From an uncultured Flavobacteriaceae bacterium (GTDB lineage Bacteria; Bacteroidota; Bacteroidia; Flavobacteriales; Flavobacteriaceae): a stretch of 64,000 bases of DNA. Positions 44,901 through 52,857 of the stretch are shown one piece after another. The stretch lies in contig CAJYAG010000002.1 in the NCBI GenBank assembly GCA_913065125.1, positions 744,001-808,000 of the forward strand. Reading direction: 5' to 3'. The first letter of the stretch is position 1, and each line of letters begins with the position of its first letter. The notes under the pieces were generated by a model. It made no database searches, had not been told where the DNA came from, and worked only from the letters and a program-made list of their open reading frames with translations. A program made the position numbers and the translations under genes.

Positions 44901-45283
44901 CTTTGTTGATTTTTATTGGTTGTTAAACTGTATAATTGTTGTGTATTGTTGGTATTTGGAACAATTATGTTGTCATTATATTTTTGATAGGTTTTGGTGA
45001 TAAAATCAGGAAATCTAAAATATTCAACCCTTATAAAAGGATGTTTTTTTGAATTGATTATCAGTTGTGCTTTTATAAAATCTACTTGATATTCTGAAGT
45101 CGGAATTACCGTTTTATTTTGAGAAAAAACTTTAAATAATTGCGAATTGATACTCACAGAATCTATTTGAACCGTGTCTTTTACCAACGTAAAATCCTTT
45201 GATCTAAAATCTGAAGAACCAGTTTGTGCATAGATTGAAAAACCTATACAAACAAAAATGATAAAAATGATTTTTTTAATCAT
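41906..45283 (-). CDS. Giant SprA_N-like outer-membrane protein
   Basis: An 1125-residue exported protein from the ATG at 45283; a TTG nine bases earlier is less likely. Signal peptide (1-20, ending YAQ). Residues about 138-237 (NITRGLTIGNNQNSVVNSSL ... KVKAGDLDL-type stretch ... SYFMPFSKKVAG) resemble the SprA_N repeat of the T9SS translocon SprA, though SprA itself is about 2400 residues. The remainder is strand-rich with frequent Asn/Tyr and ends in QLRADF, like an outer-membrane barrel. Function unknown; a role in gliding/secretion or as a barrel is inference. Confidence 0.65.
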   Translation of the reverse strand: MIKKIIFIIFVCIGFSIYAQTGSSDFRSKDFTLVKDTVQIDSVSINSQLFKVFSQNKTVIPTSEYQVDFIKAQLIINSKKHPFIRVEYFRFPDFITKTYQKYNDNIIVPNTNNTQQLYSLTTNKNQQRKELFNNLETSGNITRGLTIGNNQNSVVNSSLDLTIKGNLSKDVTIKANIFDTNIPLQDNGYSQNITDFDRIFIEFEHKNWRVKAGDLDLTNSDSYFMPFSKKVAGLEVEAKLNDNLNVLASGAVVRGKFTSFKFLGKEGNQGPYKIIGPNNEAFIIIVAGSDALYANGVLLNRGENKDYTIDYNNSEIRFNTTFPVTNDIRFHLDYQYSNRNYTRFVTYEKAKYVGEKFTINGIFYNENDAKNQPIQQNLSDSQKQILANAGNDESKMFANSAYEDVYSENRILYRKATNGVTENFEYSTNATDQLYNVTFTFVGANKGDYTLDKTIAIGNIYKYVGINLGNYQPIIRLAAPSKSQVAVVNTTLNLTKKTSFFGEIALSNTDANLFSTIDDSENKGLAAKLKWQQLFVDKKWRFSTDIGFEYVQQNFATEQRFDAVEFLRDWNIVNPLGNRNQISTQLILDNTQNSKYIYGFNLINYSDNYNGIKHVFNSQTNIKNTKFSSFVSLLNSSSTLEKNKFLRAKGKIEHSFSNSWLGGFINVETNKIESKSTQQKSALSHQFKEYETFIGLGDSTKVFTKIGFNFRQNDSIRNNAFTEVNSRKTYYINSRILQNTSSNLSIFANYRSTKNTFTADEKALNSKIVYSQKLFRNFINFNTVYETSSGNIPQQEYVYIKTEPGQGYYTWIDYNNNGIKEFNEFEIAIYKDQAAYLRVALPNITFINTQRAKWQQVFTINPSQWATKSGVKKVLSHFYNQTNFVVDNEQKRTDNSFNLNPFDLDESKLLGLNFSFRNSLYLNKNLQKYSLIFTYATSKNKHLYNIGNQENNTKLHQLEFAHKLAAFWLFDLKTNTSKDEIITENFTNQNYRIDAYEIAPKFTFEYNKNHQFSFFYNYKNKENNVGSLETLQQQKLGSSYYYKSTKDALIRVEINLFHNNFMGNQNSPVAYQMLEGLLAGRNYTWSLMYQQKINSFINLNFNYLGRKGENSTTIHNGSIQLRADF

Positions 45284-45314
45284 GTAATACAAACGTTCTA
45301 ATTGTAAAAATAGT

Positions 45315-45854
45315 TTAAAATAACGATTGTTGTTTTACAGGATTTTCGTGAGCTAATAACCATTTTTTACGCCAAATTCCGCCAGCATAACCAGTTAAAG
45401 AACCGTCAGAACCAATAACTCTATGACACGGAATTACAATCCAAATTGGATTTTTACCATTTGCTGATGCAACAGCTCTGATAGCTTTTACGTCGCCAAT
45501 TGCTTTGGTTTGTTCTAAATACGTTCTGGTTTTATTAAATGGAATGTTTAGTAATTCTTTCCAAACTTTTTGTTGAAATTCAGTTCCTTGTGGATTTAAC
45601 TTTAAATCGAATTGGGTTCTTGTTCCTGCAAAATATTCCTCTAACTGAGAAATACAGTTTTTTAAGTAAGTTGGAATATTATTGGATGTTTCTATGTCGT
45701 CATCTAAAACAGAAATAGATTGAATTCCGTCTTCGTCTCCAACAATTTTTGCAGTTCCGATGGGAGTTTTGTAATATATAACGTTGTTAGATTCCAAAAA
45801 TATCTTTTGAGTTTTGAGTTGTAATTTCGGCAATTTCTTCGAAAGAGATTTCAT
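45315..45854 (-). CDS. ogt: Methylated-DNA--[protein]-cysteine S-methyltransferase
   Basis: A 179-residue O6-alkylguanine alkyltransferase. Acceptor Cys C143 in VIPCHRVIG; N-terminal ribonuclease-H-like domain plus the C-terminal DNA-binding domain. Suicide repair of O6-methylguanine. From the ATG at 45854 it overlaps tatD by 68 bases; the domain proper begins near residue 21, so an internal TTG at 45797 is another possible start. Unlike the ATL at 17.7 kb, the catalytic Cys is present. Confidence 0.92.
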   Translation of the reverse strand: MKSLSKKLPKLQLKTQKIFLESNNVIYYKTPIGTAKIVGDEDGIQSISVLDDDIETSNNIPTYLKNCISQLEEYFAGTRTQFDLKLNPQGTEFQQKVWKELLNIPFNKTRTYLEQTKAIGDVKAIRAVASANGKNPIWIVIPCHRVIGSDGSLTGYAGGIWRKKWLLAHENPVKQQSLF

Positions 45855-46551
45855 AAATAGCCGCTAATTTTTCTACAACTTGTGTGATGTAACTGCTTTC
45901 ATTTCGTTTTCCTCTAAAAGGCGTTGGAGCTAAATAAGGCGCATCGGTTTCTAGTACAATATGTTTGATGTCAATTTGATGTAGAAACTGATCTATTTTC
46001 CCATTTTTAAACGTTGCAACACCGCCAATTCCAAGTTTCATATTGTAAGAAATGGCTTTTTGTGCTTGTTTTAAAGTTCCTGTAAAACAATGAAAAATTC
46101 CGAATAAATCATCACTTTTTTCCATTTCTAACACTTCAAAAATTTCATCAAAAGCTTCTCTACAATGAATTACAATAGGTAGTTTTTTTTCTTTTGCCCA
46201 CTGAATTTGAGTTCTAAAAGCTTCTTGTTGTTGCACTAAAAAATTGTTGTCCCAATACAAATCTATTCCTATTTCTCCAATGGCATAAAAATTACGTTGA
46301 TCAATCCATTTTTTTACAATCGCTAATTCTTCTTTGTAATTTTCTTTTACAGAAGTTGGATGCAATCCCATCATTAAAAAAACATCGTCTGGATATTCAG
46401 CTTCTAATTTAAGCATGCTTTCTGTGTACGAAGAATCAATTGCAGGAATAAAAAAACGAGAAACTCCAGCGTCTTTTGCTCGGTTCATCATTTCATTTCT
46501 GTCTTTATCAAATTGATCAGAATATAAATGCGTATGTGTATCAGTAATCAT
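45787..46551 (-). CDS. TatD family hydrolase
   Basis: A 254-residue metal-dependent TIM-barrel nuclease-type hydrolase. Metal motif H6-x-H8 (DTHTHLYS), E91-type GEIGIDLYW block, IVIHCREA and HCFTG, and final ETDAPYLAP. TatD proteins are exonucleases or 3'-phosphodiesterases. Its 3' end overlaps the ogt start by 68 bases, so the two are one transcription unit. Confidence 0.92.
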   Translation of the reverse strand: MITDTHTHLYSDQFDKDRNEMMNRAKDAGVSRFFIPAIDSSYTESMLKLEAEYPDDVFLMMGLHPTSVKENYKEELAIVKKWIDQRNFYAIGEIGIDLYWDNNFLVQQQEAFRTQIQWAKEKKLPIVIHCREAFDEIFEVLEMEKSDDLFGIFHCFTGTLKQAQKAISYNMKLGIGGVATFKNGKIDQFLHQIDIKHIVLETDAPYLAPTPFRGKRNESSYITQVVEKLAAIYEISFEEIAEITTQNSKDIFGI

Positions 46552-46562
46552 TTTTTAGTGTT

Positions 46563-46604
46563 CAGTTATCAGTTATCAATTATCAGTTATCAGTTATCAA
46601 TGTT
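46563..46604. repeat. Tandem heptamer repeat, CAGTTAT
   Basis: Six 7-base units with only point changes: CAGTTAT, CAGTTAT, CAATTAT, CAGTTAT, CAGTTAT, CAATGTT. It lies upstream of tatD and the retropepsin gene in their 126-base divergent gap. A later TGATAATTG can pair with it. Slippage or a binding-site array are possible. Confidence 0.7.
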
Positions 46605-46677
46605 CAATTAAACTGTTTATTGATAATTGTTCATTGTAAATTGAATTGTATTTTAGCAAAAACAAAAGTACTGTTAA

Positions 46678-47175
46678 ATGCCAAGTCTTAAAAAAGTATT
46701 GCAAAAAAAGAAATATATAAAAATCAAGTTGATAAGAATTGCTACAAATCACTTGGAGTTAAAAGCAAAGATAAACGGAGTTAAAGGGCGATTTATCTTA
46801 GATACGGGCGCATCAAACTCTTGTGTTGGAGTAGATTTGATAGACTATTTTAAGTTACATGCAGAAGCATCTGAAACAAAAGCAGCCGGTGCAGGAGCAA
46901 CCGATATGGAAACTCAAAAATCTACCGATAATACCTTACAAATTGGAAAATGGAAAACCAATGAAAGTCATTTAGTACTGTTTGATATGACACATGTAAA
47001 TACCGCTTTAACGCAGCATCACGCAAAAGAAGTTCATGGAATTATTGGTGCAGATATTTTAGAAATGGGCAAGGCAATTATTGATTATAAAACCTTGGAT
47101 TTATATTTAAAAAAAGATCCTATTTTTAAAAATAAAAAAGTGTTTACAGAAGATCAAACAGCACTTCCGTTTTAA
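46678..47175 (+). CDS. Retropepsin-like aspartic protease
   Basis: A 165-residue single-domain aspartic protease of the retropepsin-like clan. Active site D42 in ILDTGASNS; the flap-side VHGIIGADIL and the end YLKKDPIF fit. Such bacterial proteases dimerise. No signal peptide; a basic N-terminus (KKVLQKKKYIKIK). Target unknown. It is the only plus-strand gene of this accessory region and is convergent with the T9SS unit. Confidence 0.82.
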   Translation: MPSLKKVLQKKKYIKIKLIRIATNHLELKAKINGVKGRFILDTGASNSCVGVDLIDYFKLHAEASETKAAGAGATDMETQKSTDNTLQIGKWKTNESHLVLFDMTHVNTALTQHHAKEVHGIIGADILEMGKAIIDYKTLDLYLKKDPIFKNKKVFTEDQTALPF

Positions 47176-47182
47176 AATAAAA

Positions 47183-47210
47183 AAAGGCTCACAAAAATTG
47201 GCGAGCCTTT
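47183..47210. terminator. Bidirectional terminator between retropepsin gene and T9SS unit
   Basis: AAAGGCTC (47183-47190) pairs with GAGCCTTT (47203-47210). On the minus strand the stem is followed by a T8 and a further T run, a good end for the T9SS adhesin/54-aa unit. Confidence 0.75.
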
Positions 47211-47265
47211 AAAAAAATGATTCTCTTTTTCCTCAAAATGAAATCTCATTTTTTACTTTTTTGTA

Positions 47266-47430
47266 TTAAAAACCACTTGGGGCTTCTGGGCTTCTTGCTT
47301 GAGCAGTTTTAGGATTTAATAGCATATAAGTTCCTATAGCGGTTAATGCGGCATATTTTCCGTAGTTACCAATTTTTTGAATAGCTTCTTTGCGAGTAAT
47401 GTTTTCTGATTGTTGTTTTTTATTTTCCAT
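47266..47430 (-). CDS. 54-aa peptide translationally coupled to the T9SS adhesin
   Basis: A 54-residue gene starting at ATG 47430-47428; the adhesin stop codon and this ATG share one base (TAATG). The peptide begins MENKKQQSEN, then ITRKEAIQKIGNYGKYAA, a hydrophobic stretch LTAIGTYMLL (29-38), and NPKTAQARSPEAPSGF. The layout, a basic T-R-K motif, hydrophobic stretch, then A-x-A-like AQA, resembles a Tat signal peptide with RK in place of RR. I recall comparable short flavobacterial peptides (SRKEAL...KYAAL...), often near secreted giants. Function unknown; a mature product of only about 10 residues would remain after cleavage. Confidence 0.7.
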   Translation of the reverse strand: MENKKQQSENITRKEAIQKIGNYGKYAALTAIGTYMLLNPKTAQARSPEAPSGF

Positions 47431-50400
47431 TATTCTAAAATTATTTTTTTAGTAATATTTCCTTTGTTAGATGCTATTTTTACAATATAAATTCCTGCTT
47501 TTAAAGTGTTAGGAACTTGCAAAGTAGCATTGCGAGTAGTTTTGTTTAACAGCTCTTTGCCTAAAATTGAAATTACTTTTACAGTTGCTTTTTGGTTGCT
47601 TAATCCTGTAATAGTTAATGTTCTTTTGTTAGATAAATAAACGTTAAGATTATTTTGGTGTAGCTTTTCTACAGATAATACTTGTGTAGTAATATGTATA
47701 GAAAAACGTTCAGCGGTATTTAAATCTTCTGATACTGTTATTTTGTAAGAAGCATTTTCTTCATCTAATTGATGAAACGTTTTTAAGACGTTGTCTTCTA
47801 AAAACACATGATAGTTATTTGGAATATTTTCTTTCGTTAATGTAAAGGTTATTTCCTTGCCTGCTTTTGCTTTAATTCCAATTGGGATAACCATGTTTTC
47901 ATAATTATCTTTTGGTAAAGATTGAATGGTGAAATTCGTTTTGTTTTTACCATCAACCAAACGAGTAAAAATATCTAAACCATCGCTATTAAAGTTTCCA
48001 ATATCATAACCTTTGTCAAAATCGGCTGTTGCATTGTCAAAGTATTTGATAGCAGTATTTACAGTGTGATTTCCATCACTTAACAATACTTTTATAGCAG
48101 GTGTTGCATTTTTTGTTTTTTCAAAAAGGTTATTTCCTGCGGCTGGTTTTGTACTTCTTTTTTCTTGGTTAAAAGTAATTTCTGTTTGTCCGTTTTTAAG
48201 TTTTACAAAGAAACCTTGTCCCGGAGTTAGAGAACGGCTGGCGTCATCAACCTCAGAAACAACTACATATTTATTTTGAGCATTATCCCACACGTAGATA
48301 CTTTGATACGTGTCATCTAAAGCAGTTAAATTGTCATTTAAAAAACTATTTGAACCGTTTTTATTTGCGGGGAAATACGTTGTAAACGGATTTCCAATTG
48401 CATTCCATTGGTTGGTTGTAACAGTTTTAGTTGTTGTGTCGGTAGTTAAAGTTCCAGTAAATGATATTTCACCATCTGTAGCTCTAGAAATGGCATAACT
48501 TTTACCTACTTCAAACTCTAAGTTTTCATCCATGTCGGCAAAATAATACACCCATTTTTGCCCACTAGGTTGTGAATCGTCATAATAACTTATTGCGTAT
48601 TTGTTTGGCGTAATATCGGTTCTTTTTCTAATGTTATTTGCAACGTTTTCTGCAAACTCTTTTATTTTTTGCCCTGCAACTGGCGGGGTAACAATGCTCC
48701 ATTTATTGGCCAATAAACCACCACGTTTGTAAGTAACAGTTCCTGTACTTGTGCCTTCTACTAATAAAACACCGCTATTTGTTTTGTCAGATGACAACTC
48801 TAAAGTTCCACTGCTATTAAAAGAGTTTTGTATGGTAATTTCTTTGTCTTTCGGAATGCTTAGTACGGCTGTGTTTTCTAAGGTGAAATCATCAATTTTT
48901 AAATCATCAACATCAATGGTAACTGTTTTTCCTGAGTTAATAGTAACTTTATCAACTTGTGTTGGTACTACGCCTAGTCCCCAATTACTTGGAGTTGACC
49001 AATTTCCTGTAGTGGTAAATGTATTGGTTGCTTTTGTTCCGTTTTTAAAAGTACTGATTACTCCTGCTACAAAATTAGAAGTTGCTCCTGTTTTTGCAAA
49101 ATTGTTTAAAGTTCCATTTAGATTATTAGAACTGCTATCAGTAAGTAAAGAAATAGATGAATTATCACCTTCTGCAATTCCTTGATTCATTTTATAATAA
49201 ACTGCTAAACCATTTGCATTAGCAGGAACACTTTTATCTTTTTGATTGTTGATTTCAGTTTCCGTTAAAACACGCGTCCAAATTCTAACTTCATCTATAC
49301 TACCATTAAAAAAGTAAGCATTATTTCTAGCTCCAATTTCTATAGGCGCTGTACTTGCAAACATTGTTCCTGCAACAGCTTTTGTTCCAGCTGCAACCCC
49401 ATTTATATAGGCTTTCATAGTTGTGCCGTCAAAAGTAAGTGTTATGTGAGACCATTCTCCAGCTGCAATTGTAGTTGTAGATTCAAAATATTGATCTGTA
49501 GCTCCATCAGTTGCTACTGTAAACTCTATTCTACCAGAAGCTAATAAGATAAATGCAAACGCTTTTTGATTTGTATCATATTGACTTAAATAGGTTTGAG
49601 TACTTAATTCATCTGGGTTTATCCAGGCTTCTGCTGTAAAACCAGCAGAAAAATCAAAAGCAGGATTATCTGTGATGACAACTCTATCATCAGTGCCATC
49701 AAAATTTAAGGCATTGTTTAATCTAAAGCTTTTAACATCTCCGTATGCTGTACCTTGTGTATTGGTTGCATATGCTCTATAATAATAAATGGTATTTGCA
49801 GTTAAACCTGTAATGTTTTTTGAGAAAACTCCTGTTCCAGTTCCATTTGTATCTTTGGTAACATCTGTATCTCCAATTTTTGGATTGGTATCTGTAGTAG
49901 AATATAAAATACCTCTTTCTGTAACTGCACTTTCTCCTTGATGCGTAATAGTACCTACTAATGTTGCAGAAGTGCTTGTTACATTAGTTGCGTTGGTAGT
50001 TTCTACAACCGGTAAAGTTGGAGGTGTTAATTTTATATATTTTTCATTTGTAGTTGGAGCAGTAGTAGAAAGTGTTATATCTCCTATAAAACTAACAATT
50101 TCTTCTTCAATTTTAATTTTTAAATCAAAGTTTAAATGAGAAGAATTGTTCATTCCTGTAAAAATAGCATGTCCATTTGCATATTCATCAGATTGATTAG
50201 CATTTAAAGCATAGCTGCCTGAACCACTAAAGTTAGTTAACACCACACTATACGTGTTGCCTTGTGTTACATTTACTGTTGATGATACTATAAATTCTTG
50301 ACCACTAGCAACTGTACTGTTTGTGATGTTTATAGATTCTGAATGTATTTCTGTTCCTCCATTGGTTTCATCTCCACTATAAATTTTTAAATCTGCTGTA

Positions 50401-51533
50401 CCAGAAAACGTATGCTCTCCATTATTTGGGTAAAAAGTCACTTTTTTTAGTAAACCATCTACACCAGCCGTATAAGTTTGTCCAATTTTAGCTTGGTTTA
50501 ACCAATCATCACTAGCAGTTTGGTTTACTGTAATGTTTGGAGTGCTTATAGCTAGTGAAGTAATATTATTGATACCAGCAACACCGTTAACGCCTTTTAT
50601 TTGAAGAAACACATCTCCTGTGGTAGTAATATTATTTACTGTTACTTCATACACTGTAGTTGATACTTGGTTTACATTACTAATGGTGGCGCCAGCAGCA
50701 TTTGTTGTAAAATCTGAAACAGTTACATCTTTAACAGGCTTGCTAAAAGTAACTTTATAGGTTACCGTATTTTCGTAGGTGTTTTCTAAAGAAGGATTTT
50801 CTCTTTCTATAGAAGTAACAGAAACTCCTAAAGTTGTAAAACTTTTAATTTCTCCATAACTAGTGCCAGAGCTATTAATTGCATAAGCTCTGTAATAATA
50901 GGTTGTTTCTTCGGTTAAACTACTTATGGTTTCAGAAAAAACACCTGTTCCTGTTCCATTAGTGTCTTTTATAACTCCAGATTCTCCTATTTCTGGAGTA
51001 CTGTCTGTAGAAGAATATATTACACCCCTTTCTGTAACTGCATTTCCATTATCAGAAGTTATATTACCACCTATGACAGTAGAAGTTTTGGTTATTGCTG
51101 TTGCAGTTGAAGTTGAAATATCGGGTGCAAATTTTAAACCACTTACAGAAAAGCTCCATGAGCCAGTTGCAGTTCCAGTATGAAGTCGGACAATATAATA
51201 CTTATTAGGATTTAATGTTACTGTTACTTGCCCTGGGTTTAATGCTCTAGTTAGATAAGTAGATCCATAATTAGAATCATCTTCATAAATATAAAGTCCG
51301 TTTCCTGTTACTGGTGCTGAAATCCAATCAAAAGTAACGTTTCCTACAGCATGACTTTTAATTTTAAAAAATTCTACATCGTATGTATTAAAAGAACCAT
51401 TAAATGTACCGTCTTCAGTTATGGTAATAACACCAGAAGCATCAATATCATTATTAGGTTCTGTTTCAGAAATTTGTGAAAAAGAGTAGCTTATCGTGTA
51501 AAATAGTATAACAAAGAGTATTGTTTTTTTCAT
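47430..51533 (-). CDS. Giant T9SS-secreted adhesin-like protein with LamG and FN3-like domains
   Basis: A 1367-residue cell-surface protein. Signal peptide (1-19); PPC-like beta domain (about 20-135); an FN3-like repeat (about 136-233) and a near-copy (about 505-605), both with KDTNGTGTGVFS and YYYRAYA motifs; an intervening Ig-like segment and a lectin-like segment (WLNQAKIGQTY...); a LamG-type domain (about 607-800: FDGTDDRVVITDNPAFDFS ... DEVRIWTRVLTETEI); a G8-like beta-helix segment (about 830-935); and a type A T9SS C-terminal sorting domain (about 1285-1367: NVYLSNKRTLTITG ... TITKKIILE-type end). It is exported by the T9SS and held on or shed from the surface. Confidence 0.85.
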   Translation of the reverse strand: MKKTILFVILFYTISYSFSQISETEPNNDIDASGVITITEDGTFNGSFNTYDVEFFKIKSHAVGNVTFDWISAPVTGNGLYIYEDDSNYGSTYLTRALNPGQVTVTLNPNKYYIVRLHTGTATGSWSFSVSGLKFAPDISTSTATAITKTSTVIGGNITSDNGNAVTERGVIYSSTDSTPEIGESGVIKDTNGTGTGVFSETISSLTEETTYYYRAYAINSSGTSYGEIKSFTTLGVSVTSIERENPSLENTYENTVTYKVTFSKPVKDVTVSDFTTNAAGATISNVNQVSTTVYEVTVNNITTTGDVFLQIKGVNGVAGINNITSLAISTPNITVNQTASDDWLNQAKIGQTYTAGVDGLLKKVTFYPNNGEHTFSGTADLKIYSGDETNGGTEIHSESINITNSTVASGQEFIVSSTVNVTQGNTYSVVLTNFSGSGSYALNANQSDEYANGHAIFTGMNNSSHLNFDLKIKIEEEIVSFIGDITLSTTAPTTNEKYIKLTPPTLPVVETTNATNVTSTSATLVGTITHQGESAVTERGILYSTTDTNPKIGDTDVTKDTNGTGTGVFSKNITGLTANTIYYYRAYATNTQGTAYGDVKSFRLNNALNFDGTDDRVVITDNPAFDFSAGFTAEAWINPDELSTQTYLSQYDTNQKAFAFILLASGRIEFTVATDGATDQYFESTTTIAAGEWSHITLTFDGTTMKAYINGVAAGTKAVAGTMFASTAPIEIGARNNAYFFNGSIDEVRIWTRVLTETEINNQKDKSVPANANGLAVYYKMNQGIAEGDNSSISLLTDSSSNNLNGTLNNFAKTGATSNFVAGVISTFKNGTKATNTFTTTGNWSTPSNWGLGVVPTQVDKVTINSGKTVTIDVDDLKIDDFTLENTAVLSIPKDKEITIQNSFNSSGTLELSSDKTNSGVLLVEGTSTGTVTYKRGGLLANKWSIVTPPVAGQKIKEFAENVANNIRKRTDITPNKYAISYYDDSQPSGQKWVYYFADMDENLEFEVGKSYAISRATDGEISFTGTLTTDTTTKTVTTNQWNAIGNPFTTYFPANKNGSNSFLNDNLTALDDTYQSIYVWDNAQNKYVVVSEVDDASRSLTPGQGFFVKLKNGQTEITFNQEKRSTKPAAGNNLFEKTKNATPAIKVLLSDGNHTVNTAIKYFDNATADFDKGYDIGNFNSDGLDIFTRLVDGKNKTNFTIQSLPKDNYENMVIPIGIKAKAGKEITFTLTKENIPNNYHVFLEDNVLKTFHQLDEENASYKITVSEDLNTAERFSIHITTQVLSVEKLHQNNLNVYLSNKRTLTITGLSNQKATVKVISILGKELLNKTTRNATLQVPNTLKAGIYIVKIASNKGNITKKIILE

Positions 51534-51545
51534 AATGTAGGATTT

Positions 51546-51806
51546 TTATAACTTTTTTATTTTTTGTTTAATTTTTTTATGAGTATGCCAAAGACTAAAA
51601 ATGGTGTAGCCTAAGTAAATTACATACCCAGAAATTAGTGCTATTATGTACGTGTATTTTTCGTTAAAAAATAAGAATGCAACAGCCAATAGAACAACAC
51701 TTATTAGTGATGAAAAAAAGATTAACCACTTGGTAGTTTGTTTAATTTTTCCTTTGTTTTCTTGTAAAGAATAATACAGTGATTTTTTATGTATGTGTGC
51801 ATGCAT
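51546..51806 (-). CDS. Two-helix membrane protein upstream of the T9SS adhesin
   Basis: An 86-residue protein with a His/Lys-rich N-terminus (MHAHIHKKSLYYSLQENKGK), two hydrophobic helices (about 26-47 and 52-72) and a Lys-rich tail (HKKIKQKIKKL). No family recognised. It lies 12 bases before the adhesin gene and is the first gene of the three-gene unit. Upstream, 183 bases to the peptidase gene contain no ORF and no clear TAnnTTTG on the minus strand. Confidence 0.6.
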   Translation of the reverse strand: MHAHIHKKSLYYSLQENKGKIKQTTKWLIFFSSLISVVLLAVAFLFFNEKYTYIIALISGYVIYLGYTIFSLWHTHKKIKQKIKKL

Positions 51807-51989
51807 CTTGTGATATTTTGATGCAATTTTAAATAAGAATTCTGTTTTTTATCTCATCCTTTTGGGTAGTTTTTTAGTTTTAGCGCCCTTATTTTACTGA
51901 CTTTTGTTAAAAACAGTCTTTGAAGCTATCTAAAAAATCAATATTTTTAGATGTGAAGTAAAAATAGATTGTATACTTTAAATAAAAGG

Positions 51990-52844
51990 TTATTCGGTGT
52001 GTGGTAAGTAGCCAATTAATGCTATATCAGGAGATTCTAATAATTGCCTTGGAGTTACAATTGTTTCTTTTATTGGAGGCCAATTTTCAGAAATAGAAGA
52101 CATATTTGTAATAAAGTTTTTGTGTAATTCGTCTAAAGAGAAATTAGGTAGTTGTAATTCATTATTTTTAAAGACTTCAAATACATTTACTGCCAATTCA
52201 TACCCTGCATTTTTGTACATCATGGCAACTAAAGGACTGCAAGCAACCATATTTCTTTGATTCAGATTGTTAAATTCATTTATATGATATAAAATTTGTT
52301 CAACAATGTAATTGGCTTGATCATTTCCAAAAGAATCTGCTATCAATTTATGTAATGTACCTTTTGTATATCGCAAAGAGCAAATAGCAGCTAATAACCA
52401 AGCAGTTTCAAAAGAATAATAACCTTTTATTTTATAAAAATTTCTGATAGATTGATTAATTTCTTGATGAAAATTAACAGGCCTATTTTTTAATCTGCAT
52501 ACATACACATTCATAACAGCTTCGTGCGCTAAAGTGTCATTTAATGTAGCGATTCCGATTCCGTTTCCTCCCGCTTGTACTACACAATCTTGAAAAGAAA
52601 AAGGCACATCTTTATTGTGAAGATGTATGTCTACATTTCCCCATATACCAGCATGATAAATATTCCGATAATTTTTACCTTCTTTCCCTGGATCAAACCA
52701 CGCAATTAAATAATGTAATAAATAATAGAAAGCATCTTTTTTACCATTTCCACATTTTTCTAGAAAAGTTAAAGGATTGAAATTAAAATCTTCAAAAATT
52801 AAGATATCACCAATTTGTAAATCTGATTCTTTTAATTTTTTCAT
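51990..52844 (-). CDS. Permuted papain-like (YiiX/C92-type) peptidase-fold protein
   Basis: A 284-residue cytoplasmic protein, tentatively a permuted NlpC/P60-fold enzyme. It begins with a DLQIGDILIFEDFNF block; a catalytic-His-like site is H64 in NIYHAGIWGN, and a nucleophile-like Cys is C202 in MVACSPLVAMMYKNAG, the order His before Cys seen in circularly permuted papain-like folds. No signal peptide. It follows the 7TM-LuxR gene by 13 bases. Family members act on lipids or peptides; substrate unknown. Confidence 0.6.
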   Translation of the reverse strand: MKKLKESDLQIGDILIFEDFNFNPLTFLEKCGNGKKDAFYYLLHYLIAWFDPGKEGKNYRNIYHAGIWGNVDIHLHNKDVPFSFQDCVVQAGGNGIGIATLNDTLAHEAVMNVYVCRLKNRPVNFHQEINQSIRNFYKIKGYYSFETAWLLAAICSLRYTKGTLHKLIADSFGNDQANYIVEQILYHINEFNNLNQRNMVACSPLVAMMYKNAGYELAVNVFEVFKNNELQLPNFSLDELHKNFITNMSSISENWPPIKETIVTPRQLLESPDIALIGYLPHTE

Positions 52845-52857
52845 TAGTTGTATTTGG

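Noticed and set aside
46563-46604. CRISPR-like tandem array
   Set aside because: Units are 7 bases with no spacers and no cas genes nearby; a simple tandem repeat.
48751-49185. 144-aa plus-strand ORF inside the T9SS adhesin
   Set aside because: Antisense shadow of a low-complexity coding region; the adhesin frame is clearly real.
50926-51183. 85-aa plus-strand ORF inside the T9SS adhesin
   Set aside because: Antisense shadow of the FN3-like repeat, with Val/Pro/Ser-rich sequence typical of a reversed frame.
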